Origin: Actinokineospora inagensis DSM 44258 | GTDB taxonomy: Bacteria; Actinomycetota; Actinomycetes; Mycobacteriales; Pseudonocardiaceae | DNA: 64,000 bases | Direction of reading: 5' to 3' | Assembly: GCF_000482865.1 (NCBI RefSeq) | Contig: NZ_AXWW01000038.1 | Coordinates: 1-64,000 of the forward strand | In this document: one piece after another, positions 1-8,379 of the stretch | How the letters are laid out: each line of letters begins with the position of its first letter | Numbering within the stretch: position 1 is the stretch's first letter | Position numbers and translations under genes: made by a program | The notes under the pieces: generated by a model | The model's input: only the letters and a program-made list of their open reading frames with translations | Databases searched by the model: none | Told to the model about the DNA's origin: nothing

Positions 1-403
1 GCCGGCGTCGCCGAAGGCGACCAGGCCGACCCCCGAGGCGCAGCCGAGGCCCAGAGCCCCCTCACACCAAGATCAACCGAGAACAAAGCCCCCAAATACA
101 CAGCCTAGACCGACCCATCGACACCCCAGACCGCCCACACAACAGCATGATCAACCCGATCCAAAGCCCCCAATACACAGCCTAACCAAGCCCCCCGACA
201 AACCCCGCCCCACGACCAAGTAAGTCCACAAAGGACCCCACCCCCGGATGTGACGCGCGCAACAACCCCCGTTGCCCGCCCACCAATCCCCCACCCCAGC
301 AGGTGAAAGGACCACCACCACCCCAACCCGCCCGGATAGTACGACCACTGTGATCGAGTCGGTCAAGCCCAGCCCATCCCGATCGAGTCAGCTCGGTATT
401 ACA
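1..403. other. Left-edge region without a confident gene
   Basis: No frame here gives a convincing protein. Frame 1 is open from base 1 to a TAG at 106-108 and could be the tail of a gene that starts outside the window, but about 35 codons are too few to judge. The rest holds two relatives of a dispersed repeat (69-184) and C-rich low-complexity sequence leading to the decarboxylase gene. A GATAGT hexamer at 335-340 could be a -10 box for a transcript starting near the GTG at 350. Confidence 0.5.
69..184 (-). repeat. Two diverged copies of the dispersed TAGGCT/GGGGGCT/GTTGATC repeat
   Basis: On the minus strand, 184-149 and 107-69 both read TAGGCTGTGTATT, then GGGGGCTTTG, then GTTGATC. The two copies are 78 bp apart. 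They share the block order of the elements at 13.4-14.4, 50.8-51.4 and 60.6 kb, but differ between the blocks. No clear TTGTCCACA-type box sits 66 bp upstream of either. Confidence 0.6.
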
Positions 404-1570
404 GTGCACGCCGTGCTCGACTCAGTGGCGTCACCGGGACTGTCCACCCGGCTGCGCGCGTTCCTCGACGACCGCGCGCCCGAGACGCCTTGCCTGGTGC
501 TGGACCTCGAGGTGGTACGGACCAACTACCGCGCCATGCGGGCCGCGCTGCCCGAGGCCGCGATCTTCTACGCCGTCAAGGCCAATCCGGCCCCCGAGGT
601 CGTCCGGGCGCTCGTCGAGGAGGGCTCCTCGTTCGACGTCGCCAGCACCGGTGAGATCGACCTGTGCCTGGCGCAGGGCGCGGCGCCCGCGGCCCTGTCC
701 TACGGCAACCCCATCAAGAAGGCGAAGGACATCGCCTACGCATACCGGCTCGGCGTGCGCCGGTTCACCTTCGACGCCGAGGGCGACCTGGAGAACCTGG
801 CCGCGCACGCGCCGGGTTCCCGGGTGTGGTGCCGGTTCCTGGTCGACGCGCCCGCCTCGGGCACCCCGTTCGGGGCGAAGTTCGGATGTTCCCCCGAGTT
901 GGCACTACGGTTGTTGACCAAGGCGGCCGACCTGGGTCTCGCCGTGGACGGCGCCTGCTTCCACGTGGGCTCGCAGCACACCGACCCGGCGGCGTGGACG
1001 GCGGGCATCGCCCAGGCGGCCCGGATCGCGAAGGGGCTGGCCGCGGCCGGGGTGCCGACCCGGTCGGTGAACCTGGGCGGTGGTTTCCCGGCGTCGTACC
1101 GGGACCAGGTGCCGCCGCTGACCGCGCACACCGAGGCCATCCGGGCCGCGGTGGCCGCGCACTTCGACTCCCCGGTGGAGCTGGTCGTGGAGCCCGGTCG
1201 GGCGATCGTGGCCACCGCCGGGGTGATCCGGACCGAGGTCGTGCTCGTGTCGCGCAAGTCCGACACCGACGAGCACCGCTGGGTCTACCTCGACGTCGGT
1301 CGCTACTCGGGGCTCGCCGAGACCGAGAACGAGTACATCGCCTACCGGCTGCGCACCGCGCACCCGGCCGAGCCGAGCGGTCCGGTGATCATCGCCGGGC
1401 CCACCTGCGACGGCGATGATGTGATCTACCAGAACACCCCGTATCGTCTTCCGACGGCGCTGCGGGCAGGCGACCACGTCGACGTCCTCGACGCGGGCGC
1501 GTACACCGCGAGCTACTCCTCGGTGTCGTTCAACGGTTTTCCGCCCCTTCCGACGCTCATCGTCGGCTGA
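404..1570 (+). CDS. Type III (alanine racemase-fold) PLP-dependent ornithine/lysine decarboxylase
   Basis: Likely decarboxylates ornithine (or lysine) to the diamine used by the spermidine synthase downstream. The fold-III landmarks appear in order: YAVKANP near residue 55 with the PLP-binding lysine, HVGSQ, the glycine-rich GGGFPASY, EPGRAIVATAG, and GPTCDGDDVIYQ, whose cysteine-aspartate pair is typical of ODC-type rather than diaminopimelate decarboxylases. The length (388 aa) fits the family. The frame is open back to an ATG at 272, with GTGs at 350, 404 and 413. I prefer 404 because relatives start about 15 residues before the first conserved helix, but no good ribosome-binding site marks any of them. 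speD follows 23 bp later. Confidence 0.85.
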   Translation: MHAVLDSVASPGLSTRLRAFLDDRAPETPCLVLDLEVVRTNYRAMRAALPEAAIFYAVKANPAPEVVRALVEEGSSFDVASTGEIDLCLAQGAAPAALSYGNPIKKAKDIAYAYRLGVRRFTFDAEGDLENLAAHAPGSRVWCRFLVDAPASGTPFGAKFGCSPELALRLLTKAADLGLAVDGACFHVGSQHTDPAAWTAGIAQAARIAKGLAAAGVPTRSVNLGGGFPASYRDQVPPLTAHTEAIRAAVAAHFDSPVELVVEPGRAIVATAGVIRTEVVLVSRKSDTDEHRWVYLDVGRYSGLAETENEYIAYRLRTAHPAEPSGPVIIAGPTCDGDDVIYQNTPYRLPTALRAGDHVDVLDAGAYTASYSSVSFNGFPPLPTLIVG

Positions 1571-1593
1571 TTTCCTCGCAGGAGGTAAGACAG

Positions 1594-1995
1594 ATGTCGT
1601 ATGACCGCGCGCCTGAACCGGGCGTGGGTAACTTCGCAGGCCGACACGTGCTGGCCGAGTTCGACGGGGTCGATCCGTTGCTGCTCGATGATCTGGGCTT
1701 CCTGCGCGAAGCTCTGGAGTCCGCGCTGCGCGACGCGGGCGCCACCATCTGCGACGTGGTGTCCAAGCAGTTCGAGCCGCAGGGGGTGACGGTGCTGGCG
1801 CTGTTGTCGGAGTCGCACGCCTCCATCCACACCTACCCGGAGATCGGATCGATGTTCGTGGACATCTTCACCTGCGGCGAGACCGCGGACCCGGAGCTGG
1901 CGGCGGCGTTGCTGCGCGACCGGCTCGGCGCGCTGGACGCCAGGATCAACACCGTCCACAGGGGACACCCGGTGCCGTCGGAGACCGCCCGATGA
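1594..1995 (+). CDS. speD: S-adenosylmethionine decarboxylase proenzyme (prokaryotic, pyruvoyl type)
   Basis: Makes decarboxylated SAM, the aminopropyl donor for spermidine. The motif SESHASIHTYPE at residues 72-83 holds the Glu73-Ser74 bond that is cut autocatalytically to create the pyruvoyl cofactor on the serine, followed by the class-typical HTYPE. The 133-aa length matches the short bacterial enzymes. A strong AGGAGGT lies 7 nt before the ATG. The stop overlaps the speE start as ATGA, so the two are probably translationally coupled. Confidence 0.95.
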   Translation: MSYDRAPEPGVGNFAGRHVLAEFDGVDPLLLDDLGFLREALESALRDAGATICDVVSKQFEPQGVTVLALLSESHASIHTYPEIGSMFVDIFTCGETADPELAAALLRDRLGALDARINTVHRGHPVPSETAR

Positions 1996-2855
1996 TCGTC
2001 GAGCCGCTGGGTCCCGGCCTCACCCGGACGTGGGACGTGACCGAGGTGCTGGTGGACGCGAACACCGAGTTCCAGCACCTGGTGATCGGCCGGACCGCAC
2101 AGGGCGTGAGCCTGTTCTGCGACGACGACCGGCAGAGCACCGAGTTCAGCCAGCTCACCTACCACGAGGCGCTGCTGGTGCCCGCGCTGCTGCTGGCCAA
2201 GACCCTGGACCGGGTCCTGGTCGTCGGCTCCAGCGAGGGGGTCGTGTCGCAGATCTCGGTCGCGGCGGGCGCGAGCGTGGTCGACCACGTGGACATCGAC
2301 CAGCAGGCCGTGGAGCTGTGCGCGGAGCACCTGCCGTACGGCTACACCTCCGATGAGCTCGCCCAGGCCGTCAAGCACGAGGGCCCGGTGCGGGTGCACT
2401 ACACCGACGGGTGGCAGTACCTGGCGGACACCCAGGAGCGCTACGACGTGGTGCTGGTGGACCTGCCCGACGAGCGCCCGGAGTTCGCCCAGCACAACCG
2501 CCTCTACGAGGAGGAGTTCCTCACCCGCTGCCGCTCGGTGCTGACCGACGGCGGCGTGGTGGTGTGCCAGGCGGGCTGCCAGACCATGTGGCGCAACGAG
2601 ACGTTGATCCGGTCGTGGCGCCGGTTCAACGAGGTGTTCGGCACCACCGTGTACTACGGGTCGGACGAGCACGAGTGGGCGTTCCTGTTCGGACTCGCGG
2701 AGACCGAACCGGACACTGACCCGGCAGGGTTGTCCGCCACCACGGCGCGGATGCTGCGCAGGCTGGAGACGCTGCCCTACCGGCCGGAGACGATCGACGC
2801 CGACGCGCTGCGCGGCAACACGATCCCGCCGTACACCGTGCGCAAGTCGCGGTGA
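1992..2855 (+). CDS. speE: Spermidine synthase (aminopropyltransferase)
   Basis: Transfers the aminopropyl group from decarboxylated SAM to a diamine. The Rossmann core shows a GSSEGV glycine loop near residue 80, the acidic end of strand 2 in HVDIDQQAVELC near 100, and a VLVDLPDE segment near 155 matching the catalytic aspartate region. At 287 aa it is a normal length. It completes a decarboxylase-speD-speE operon that holds the steps from amino acid to spermidine-type polyamine. The start overlaps the speD stop. Confidence 0.92.
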   Translation: MIVEPLGPGLTRTWDVTEVLVDANTEFQHLVIGRTAQGVSLFCDDDRQSTEFSQLTYHEALLVPALLLAKTLDRVLVVGSSEGVVSQISVAAGASVVDHVDIDQQAVELCAEHLPYGYTSDELAQAVKHEGPVRVHYTDGWQYLADTQERYDVVLVDLPDERPEFAQHNRLYEEEFLTRCRSVLTDGGVVVCQAGCQTMWRNETLIRSWRRFNEVFGTTVYYGSDEHEWAFLFGLAETEPDTDPAGLSATTARMLRRLETLPYRPETIDADALRGNTIPPYTVRKSR

Positions 2856-2861
2856 GACCGG

Positions 2862-2892
2862 GCGGGCCGGGGGCCTAGAGCTTCCGGCCCGC
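2862..2892. terminator. Bidirectional hairpin terminator between speE and the DUF3817 gene
   Basis: GCGGGCCGG (2862-2870) pairs perfectly with CCGGCCCGC (2884-2892) around a 13-nt loop. It lies between convergent genes and overlaps the last codons of the minus-strand gene. No U-tract is present, as is usual in high-GC actinomycetes. Confidence 0.6.
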
Positions 2893-3228
2893 TCGCACCT
2901 GCCGGGTCACCCGGCGCTCCACGAAGAACGACACGAACGGGATCATGCCCGCGACCAGCACCAGCAGGGTCCCCTTGACCGACCAGCGCGCCTTGAGCGC
3001 CAAGTCGAAGGCGAACAGCAGGTACACCGCGTAGAGAAACCCGTGCGTGGGGCCGACGATGGCGACCGGGGTGGCGTCGTCGTAGCCGTACTTGACCACC
3101 ATGGCCACCACCAGGCAGAGCAGGCCGACCCCGACGACGTAGGCCATCACCCGGTACCGGGCCAGCGCGCCCCGGGTGCCCTTGGCGCCGACCGCCTGGG
3201 CCGGGTTCTCCTCGTCGGTCATGCTCAT
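2875..3228 (-). CDS. DUF3817 integral membrane protein
   Basis: A 117-aa protein with three hydrophobic segments (about residues 25-45, 57-75 and 84-104) and the HGFLYAVYLLFAFDLA stretch typical of DUF3817. Its role is unknown; the family is widespread in actinobacteria as small inner-membrane proteins. Its ATG overlaps the stop of the upstream 121-aa membrane protein by 4 bp (ATGA), so the two are probably made together. The C-terminus is basic and should face the cytoplasm. Confidence 0.8.
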   Translation of the reverse strand: MSMTDEENPAQAVGAKGTRGALARYRVMAYVVGVGLLCLVVAMVVKYGYDDATPVAIVGPTHGFLYAVYLLFAFDLALKARWSVKGTLLVLVAGMIPFVSFFVERRVTRQVRAGRKL

Positions 3229-3590
3229 CGGGACTCCTGGTTGGCGCGGGCGTTCAGGTCAGCGAGGTAGCGGTTGTACGCGGCCAGTTCGTCGTCATCG
3301 TCATCGGGTTCGACGACGGCGACCGGCCGGGGCGGCGGCGCGGGGATCGGCTCCGGTTCGGCGGGCCGCTCGGCCTCGCGCTGCCTGAGCTTGCGGAACC
3401 GCCAGAACATGTAGGCGGGGGCGAGGCCGAACAACGGCCACTGCAGCACGTAGCCCAGGTTCTGGAGGGTCCCGTTGGCCGACTCGAACCGCTGCCACTG
3501 CCACCACGCCAACCCGCAGCACACGACCAGCGCGAGCGTCGACCCCCCGATCACCAGGAGTGGACGTCCCTTGCCGGATCGCTGCGCCAC
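3225..3590 (-). CDS. Small membrane protein, two transmembrane segments, function unknown
   Basis: 121 aa. Hydrophobic segments lie at about residues 11-28 and 46-63, followed by a basic patch (FRKLRQREAE), a proline-rich stretch, and an acidic run of five aspartates before a short helix. I do not recognise a named domain. The GTG start is preceded by TAGCAT ending 6 nt upstream and by no ribosome-binding site, suggesting a leaderless message. The stop overlaps the start of the DUF3817 gene. Confidence 0.7.
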   Translation of the reverse strand: MAQRSGKGRPLLVIGGSTLALVVCCGLAWWQWQRFESANGTLQNLGYVLQWPLFGLAPAYMFWRFRKLRQREAERPAEPEPIPAPPPRPVAVVEPDDDDDELAAYNRYLADLNARANQESR

Positions 3591-3596
3591 CGGCCG

Positions 3597-3602
3597 ATGC
3601 TA
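3597..3602 (-). promoter_or_regulatory. -10 box (TAGCAT) for a leaderless transcript
   Basis: On the minus strand TAGCAT ends 6 nt before the GTG of the 121-aa membrane protein, so the first transcribed base would be at or next to the start codon. There is no Shine-Dalgarno sequence. The same layout recurs at several other genes in the window. Confidence 0.4.
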
Positions 3603-3659
3603 ACGCGCCGCCGCTGAGAGCCGCGGACCGCGGTAAGACCGTGGTGACGGCCGCGACAG

Positions 3660-4439
3660 CTACCCGAGGGCGGCGCGCGCGTACCCGTCGGCCAGGCCGA
3701 AGACCTTCTGGCCGTAGGTCACCGAGTTGTTGTAGGAGAACACGCCCTGCCACCAGCCCTTGGGGCTGGTCATGTCGCGGCCGTCGGCGCACAGGTAGCG
3801 GGCGGCGGCGAGGGCGGCGTCGTCGATCTGCTGCGGGTCGCCGATCCCGTCGCCGTTGCCGTCGGAGGTCCACTTGCGCCAGGTGGACGGGATGAACTGC
3901 AGGGGACCGACGGCCCGGTCGACGGCGGTGTCGCCGTCGTACTCGCCGTGGTCGGTGTCCGGGATGTCGCGCACCCCGGTGGAACCGTCGAGCGGGACGC
4001 CGACGATCGGCTTCGACGGCCTGCCGTCGTCGCCCAGGGTCGCGCCGCCGTACTGGCCGTGGTTGGACTCGATCCGGCCGATGCCCGCCAGCGTGGCCCA
4101 GGACACCCCGCAGCGCGGCGTGCTCGCCCGCACCACCAGCTCGGCGTTGCCGTAGGCCAGCAACGCGCGCGCCGGGATGCCGGTGGGCCGGGCCAGCCGG
4201 TTGGCCCAGCCGCGCAGGTCCGGGCGACCCGGCCGGGGCACCTCGGCGACCTCGACCGGCGCCGCGACGTCCGGCTCGACCTGGGCGGGGGCCACCTCGG
4301 CCGCCGGGCTCTCCACCTGCGGGGTCACCGAGGCGATCCGCACGATCCAGACGATGGCGCCGACCACGGCGAGCAGGACCACGACGAGGGCGACCCGGAA
4401 CCACAGGTCGGTCCGTCCGCGGGGTTTCGGGTCCGCCAC
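3660..4439 (-). CDS. Membrane-anchored lytic murein transglycosylase
   Basis: Cleaves peptidoglycan glycan strands, probably during wall remodelling. 259 aa: a basic N-terminus, one signal-anchor helix (about 17-36), a Val/Pro/Glu-rich linker, then an SLT-like catalytic domain. IGRIESNHGQYG near residue 123 holds the presumed catalytic glutamate, VGPLQFIPSTW follows near 185, and DGNGDGIGDPQQIDDA precedes AARYLCA. These are the hallmarks of the actinobacterial family of secreted transglycosylases. Start is GTG with GGTGGGAG upstream. No operon partner is evident. Confidence 0.85.
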   Translation of the reverse strand: MADPKPRGRTDLWFRVALVVVLLAVVGAIVWIVRIASVTPQVESPAAEVAPAQVEPDVAAPVEVAEVPRPGRPDLRGWANRLARPTGIPARALLAYGNAELVVRASTPRCGVSWATLAGIGRIESNHGQYGGATLGDDGRPSKPIVGVPLDGSTGVRDIPDTDHGEYDGDTAVDRAVGPLQFIPSTWRKWTSDGNGDGIGDPQQIDDAALAAARYLCADGRDMTSPKGWWQGVFSYNNSVTYGQKVFGLADGYARAALG

Positions 4440-4542
4440 CGTGCTCCCACCGGGCTCGTCGGCACCGGGCGGCGCCCGGTCTCACGACAAGCATCGATGA
4501 CGGGGCACCGTGGCGTTACGCGGGGGTGGGGTCCTCGGGAGG

Positions 4543-5034
4543 TCAGGCCGCGCCGTCGCGGCGCTGGCGCTGCAGCCGGGCCACGCACCAGGCGGGGGCG
4601 CTGCCCCGGCGCAGGTGCTCGAGCACGGTGAGGGGACCGAGCCTGCGGGCCAGGTCGGACGGGGCGAGGCCCGCCGCCCGGTAGTCCAAGGCGCGCTGGT
4701 CCAGCGGGCTCATCCCCGCGTCCCACCACTCCTCGGCCTCGGCGACGCCGCCGACCATCTGCCACCAGCCGGCCGCGGCGGCGAGCAGCTCGTGCGGCAC
4801 CTCGGGCAGCCGCTTGCGCATGGCGGTGAGGTAGCGCGGGTCGGCGGTCTCGACCGTGGCCCAGCTCGCGGCCCCGGCACGGGCGCGTTGACCGGGAATG
4901 CCCGGCGTGGACACGGTGGGGGCGTCGGCAAGCCACTCGGACGCGATGCGGTGGGCCTCGTCGGCGTCGGCGTCGTGCGCGCGTTCCGCGGTCCACTGGC
5001 GAACTAGGGCATCGACCCCGGGATCGTCGAGCAT
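4543..5034 (-). CDS. Hypothetical protein, no recognised domain
   Basis: 163 aa, soluble, rich in Ala, Trp and acidic residues; it reads as mostly helical. I see no catalytic motif. An earlier in-frame ATG exists at 5061, but AGGAGG lies 6 nt before the ATG at 5034, which settles that start. It faces the same way as the transglycosylase 103 bp downstream; whether they share a transcript cannot be told. Confidence 0.6.
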   Translation of the reverse strand: MLDDPGVDALVRQWTAERAHDADADEAHRIASEWLADAPTVSTPGIPGQRARAGAASWATVETADPRYLTAMRKRLPEVPHELLAAAAGWWQMVGGVAEAEEWWDAGMSPLDQRALDYRAAGLAPSDLARRLGPLTVLEHLRRGSAPAWCVARLQRQRRDGAA

Positions 5035-5286
5035 TCTGCCTCCTGGAGGTCTCATGATCACTCGATGGCTGAAACCGTAGGGGGAGGGACCGACAGATCG
5101 CCAGAGGCAAAACGGACCAGTTCGCCGAACGGACCGCGGAAACCGGCAGATCCACTCGGACGGTCCAATATGGATCTTCCACCGCGACCGGACATCACTG
5201 ATCGTGACGGTCTACCGGCCCGCCGCTGGTCCTGGCCGGTGGCGGGCGCGCCTGTCCCCGGCGACCGGCCGGTCCGGCGGTGACGC

Positions 5287-5448
5287 TCAGGCGAACAGGT
5301 TCTTCAGGAAGGTGATGATCGCCTCGGCGCCGTCCCTCAACCAGCCCAACAGGCCCTGGACGGCCTGCGCGGCCTGGGTGGGCTGGCTGACCACGTAGAA
5401 CAGCACCAGCGCGACCGCGACGAGGATCACGACTTTCCGCACGTTCAT
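5287..5448 (-). CDS. Small single-pass membrane protein (53 aa)
   Basis: Starts MNVRKVVILVAVALVLF: a basic N-terminus and one transmembrane helix (about 5-22), then an amphipathic tail ending in ITFLKNLFA. GGAG lies 7 nt before the ATG. Small proteins of this layout are common in actinobacteria, but I know no function for it. The frame extends upstream to 5565, but that part is Arg/Gly-rich and looks non-coding. Confidence 0.6.
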   Translation of the reverse strand: MNVRKVVILVAVALVLFYVVSQPTQAAQAVQGLLGWLRDGAEAIITFLKNLFA

Positions 5449-5962
5449 CGCCCACTCCGTCTCTCCGCGCCCACGGCGCACCGACCGGGTCCATGATCCC
5501 CCATTCCGCCCACCGGCGCGGCGGTTTTCGCCGATGGCCGACACCGACGGTGAGAAACCGGCCAACCGGGCCCGGGTCCAGCCACACCGTTGGCGGACCG
5601 ATCACTCTACGGGCGGACGCGGTCGATCACCGGGTGGACACACCGGACGGTCGACGGAGAACGCGGCGCCGCCCAGAATTCGCGTCATCTTTGTGCAGGC
5701 GGCTGGGATCGGACACCCTCGGCGACCCGCGATCCGGTACAACTCCCCTGCGCGGCGCCGGGGTCACCACCCGCCGCCGCCCGGCCCGGAAGGCCCTCGG
5801 CACCCGCCCAGCAGGTGGGCGCCCGGCAGGCCGCCACCATGCGCGTGCCCGGGGCTGTGCGAACGCCACAAGCACCCGCACAGCCCTTTCCCCTCGGCGT
5901 CCTCCCGCGCGCGACGGCGCCTATCGAATTACCCGCGACGGGCCGCGCCATTGCCTGGTGGG
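5449..5962. other. Intergenic stretch, nothing recognised
   Basis: All frames are low-complexity Arg/Pro/Ala translations without a ribosome-binding site. It should hold the promoter of the 53-aa gene on the minus strand and the 3-prime flank of the racemase gene. I see no repeat, RNA gene or clear terminator. Confidence 0.5.
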
Positions 5963-7096
5963 CTATTCCCCGACAATGCCTTTATCACGGAGTGCCGCGA
6001 ATTCCACTTCCGACACGCCCAACTCGGCGAGAACGGTGGCGGTGTCCGCGCGGGGGGCGCTCGGCGGGGTCGGCGTCGCGGTGGCGCTGCGGCTGAACCG
6101 CGGCGCGGGGCCGGGCTGCGGCGTGCCACCCACGTCGACGAAGGAGCCGCGCGCGGCGTTGTGCGGGTGGCCAGGCGCCTCGGCGGGCGACAGCACCGGG
6201 GTCAGGCAGGCGTCCGTGCCCTCGGCGAGCTCCGTCCACTCGTCCCGGCTCCGGGTGCGCACGGCGGCGGCGATCCGCTCGCGCAACTCGGGCCAGTTGG
6301 CCGGGTCCAGGTGGTTGGGCGGGTCGACCAGGCCCAAGACCCGGGCGAGCGCGCCGAAGAACCGGACCTCGATGGCGCCCACGGCCACGTACTTGCCGTC
6401 GGCGGTCTCGTAGGTGTCGTAGAACGGGGCGCCGCCGTCGAGCAGGTTCTCGCCGCGCCCGTTGGGCCACAGGCCGAGGCCGCGCATGCCGTGCAGGCTG
6501 GTGGTCAGCAGCGCCGCGCCCTCCACCATCGACGCGTCCACCACCTGGCCCAGCCCCGAGGTCTGCCGCTCGACCAGGGCAGCGAGCACGCCCATGGCCA
6601 GCAGCAGGCCACCACCGCCGAAGTCGCCGACCAGGTTCAGCGGCACGGTCGGCTGCTGCCCCGCCCGGCCGATCGGGTCGAGCGCGCCCGCGACGGCGAT
6701 GTAGTTGATGTCGTGCCCGGCGACACCGGCCAGCGGGCCGTCTTGGCCCCACCCGGTGATGCGGCCGTAGACCAGGCCGGGGTTGCGGGCCAGCAGCACG
6801 TCCGGCCCCAGCCCCATCCGCTCGGCGACACCGGGCCGGAAGCCCTCGACCAACACGTCGGCCCGGTCGGTCAACCGCAGCACCAGGTCGAGACCCGCGG
6901 GCGACTTCACGTCGACGCCGATCCAGCGCCTCCCGCGGGTGAGCGGGTCGTCCGGGAAGCCGAGCACGTCCGGGCTCGGCCGGGCCCGGTCGACCCGGAC
7001 GACGTCGGCGCCGAGGTCGGCGAGCACGGTGCAGGCGAACGGGGCGGGGGCGAGTCCGGCGAGTTCGACGACCCGCACCCCGGTCAGTGGTCCCAT
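5963..7096 (-). CDS. CaiB/BaiF-type CoA-transferase family, alpha-methylacyl-CoA racemase-like
   Basis: Probably epimerises 2-methyl-branched acyl-CoA so that stereospecific acyl-CoA dehydrogenases can act on it. 377 aa, family III fold. GHDINYIAVAG near residue 124 carries the histidine, and NLVGDFGGGG near 152 the aspartate, that act as the two racemase bases in mycobacterial MCR. The N-terminus (GVRVVELAGLAPAPF, then LADLGADVVRVD) is typical. The GAGGAA upstream fits the ATG. The acyl-CoA dehydrogenase gene ends 25 bp before it on the same strand, so they likely form an operon for branched-chain acyl-CoA breakdown. Confidence 0.85.
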   Translation of the reverse strand: MGPLTGVRVVELAGLAPAPFACTVLADLGADVVRVDRARPSPDVLGFPDDPLTRGRRWIGVDVKSPAGLDLVLRLTDRADVLVEGFRPGVAERMGLGPDVLLARNPGLVYGRITGWGQDGPLAGVAGHDINYIAVAGALDPIGRAGQQPTVPLNLVGDFGGGGLLLAMGVLAALVERQTSGLGQVVDASMVEGAALLTTSLHGMRGLGLWPNGRGENLLDGGAPFYDTYETADGKYVAVGAIEVRFFGALARVLGLVDPPNHLDPANWPELRERIAAAVRTRSRDEWTELAEGTDACLTPVLSPAEAPGHPHNAARGSFVDVGGTPQPGPAPRFSRSATATPTPPSAPRADTATVLAELGVSEVEFAALRDKGIVGE

Positions 7097-7121
7097 GGGG
7101 TTCCTCGTGGCAGGTCGGGAA

Positions 7122-8264
7122 CTACAGCGAACGGGAGATGATCTCCTTCATGATCTCGTTGGTGCCGCCGTAGATGCGCTGCACGCGCTGGTCGGCGTAG
7201 ATGCGGGCGATCGGGTACTCGTTCATGTAGCCGTAGCCGCCGTGCAGTTGCAGGCACTCGTCGACGGCCTTCATCGCCCGGTCGCTGGTCCACCACTTGA
7301 GCATCGCCACCGTCGGGATGTCCAGCTCGCCGCGCAGGTGCTTGGCGATGCAGTCGTCCAGGAAGACGCGGGCGATCCTGGCCTCGGTGGCGACCTCGGC
7401 CAGGGTGAACTTGGTGTTCTGGAAGGCGAAGACCGGGCGGCCGAAGGCCTGCCGCTCCTTCGTGTAGCGCAGGGTCTGTTCCAGGGCCAGCTCCATGGCC
7501 ATCACCGAGCTGATGCCGATGATCAGCCGCTCCTGCGGCAACTGCTGCATCAGGTGGACGAAGCCCTGGCCCTCGACCCCGCCGAGCAGGTTGCCGACCG
7601 GGACGCGCACGTCGTCGAAGAACAGCTCGGCCGTGTCCTGCGCCTTGAGGCCGATCTTGTCCAGCACCCGGCCGCGGCGGAACCCGGGCCGGTCGGCCTC
7701 GACGATCACCAGCGAGGTGCCCTCGGCGCCCTTGGTCGGGTCGGTCTTGGTGACCACGATGACGAAGTCGCACTGGCCGCCGTTGGTGATGAAGGTCTTC
7801 GCGCCGGTGACCACGTACTCGTCGCCGTCGCGGACCGCCTTGGTCTTGACGCCCTGCAGGTCCGACCCGGCGCCGGGCTCGGTCATCGCGATCGCGCCGA
7901 CCCACTCGCCGGAGGCCAGCTTGGGCAGCCAGGCGTGCTTCTGCTCCTCGGTGCCGTAGGCCAGCACGTAGTGCGCGACGATGCCGTTGTGCAGCGACAC
8001 GCCCCAGCCGCTGTCACCCGCCCGGTTCTGCTCCTCCAGCAGCACGACCTCGTGCGCGAAGGTGCCGCCACCGCCGCCGTACTCCTCCGGGATGGACAGG
8101 CAGAGCAGGCCGACCTCGCCCGCCTTGGTCCACAGCCCGCGGTCCACCTGCTTGTCGGCGATCCAGCGCTCGGTGTTCGGGGTCAGCTCCTTCTCGCAGA
8201 AGGTGCGCGCCAGGTCGCGGAAGGCGGCCAGGTCGGGGTCCATCCAGGGGGACTGCTGGGTCAC
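7122..8264 (-). CDS. Acyl-CoA dehydrogenase
   Basis: FAD flavoprotein oxidising acyl-CoA to enoyl-CoA. 380 aa, normal for the family. Visible are the N-terminal helical domain, AMTEPGAGSDLQG near 130 (flavin-binding loop), FITNG near 162, and the C-terminal QLHGGYGYMNEYP with RIYGGTNEIMKEII at the end. The catalytic glutamate of this clade lies in the QLHGGYGY region or just after. The GTG at 8264 is chosen because GAGGAGG lies 6 nt upstream; the frame is open further but lacks similarity. Divergent from a TetR gene 115 bp away, which is the obvious candidate regulator. Confidence 0.9.
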   Translation of the reverse strand: MTQQSPWMDPDLAAFRDLARTFCEKELTPNTERWIADKQVDRGLWTKAGEVGLLCLSIPEEYGGGGGTFAHEVVLLEEQNRAGDSGWGVSLHNGIVAHYVLAYGTEEQKHAWLPKLASGEWVGAIAMTEPGAGSDLQGVKTKAVRDGDEYVVTGAKTFITNGGQCDFVIVVTKTDPTKGAEGTSLVIVEADRPGFRRGRVLDKIGLKAQDTAELFFDDVRVPVGNLLGGVEGQGFVHLMQQLPQERLIIGISSVMAMELALEQTLRYTKERQAFGRPVFAFQNTKFTLAEVATEARIARVFLDDCIAKHLRGELDIPTVAMLKWWTSDRAMKAVDECLQLHGGYGYMNEYPIARIYADQRVQRIYGGTNEIMKEIISRSL

Positions 8265-8379
8265 CGGGGGCCTCCTCGGGCCAGAAAACATTCCGGACTG
8301 CAGGTAAGTTCCCCCCAGAAGGTACCGGGGCCCGGACCAGCCCGTAAAGTGCCTGCCGAGCCCGGGTCGAGGAGGTCGA

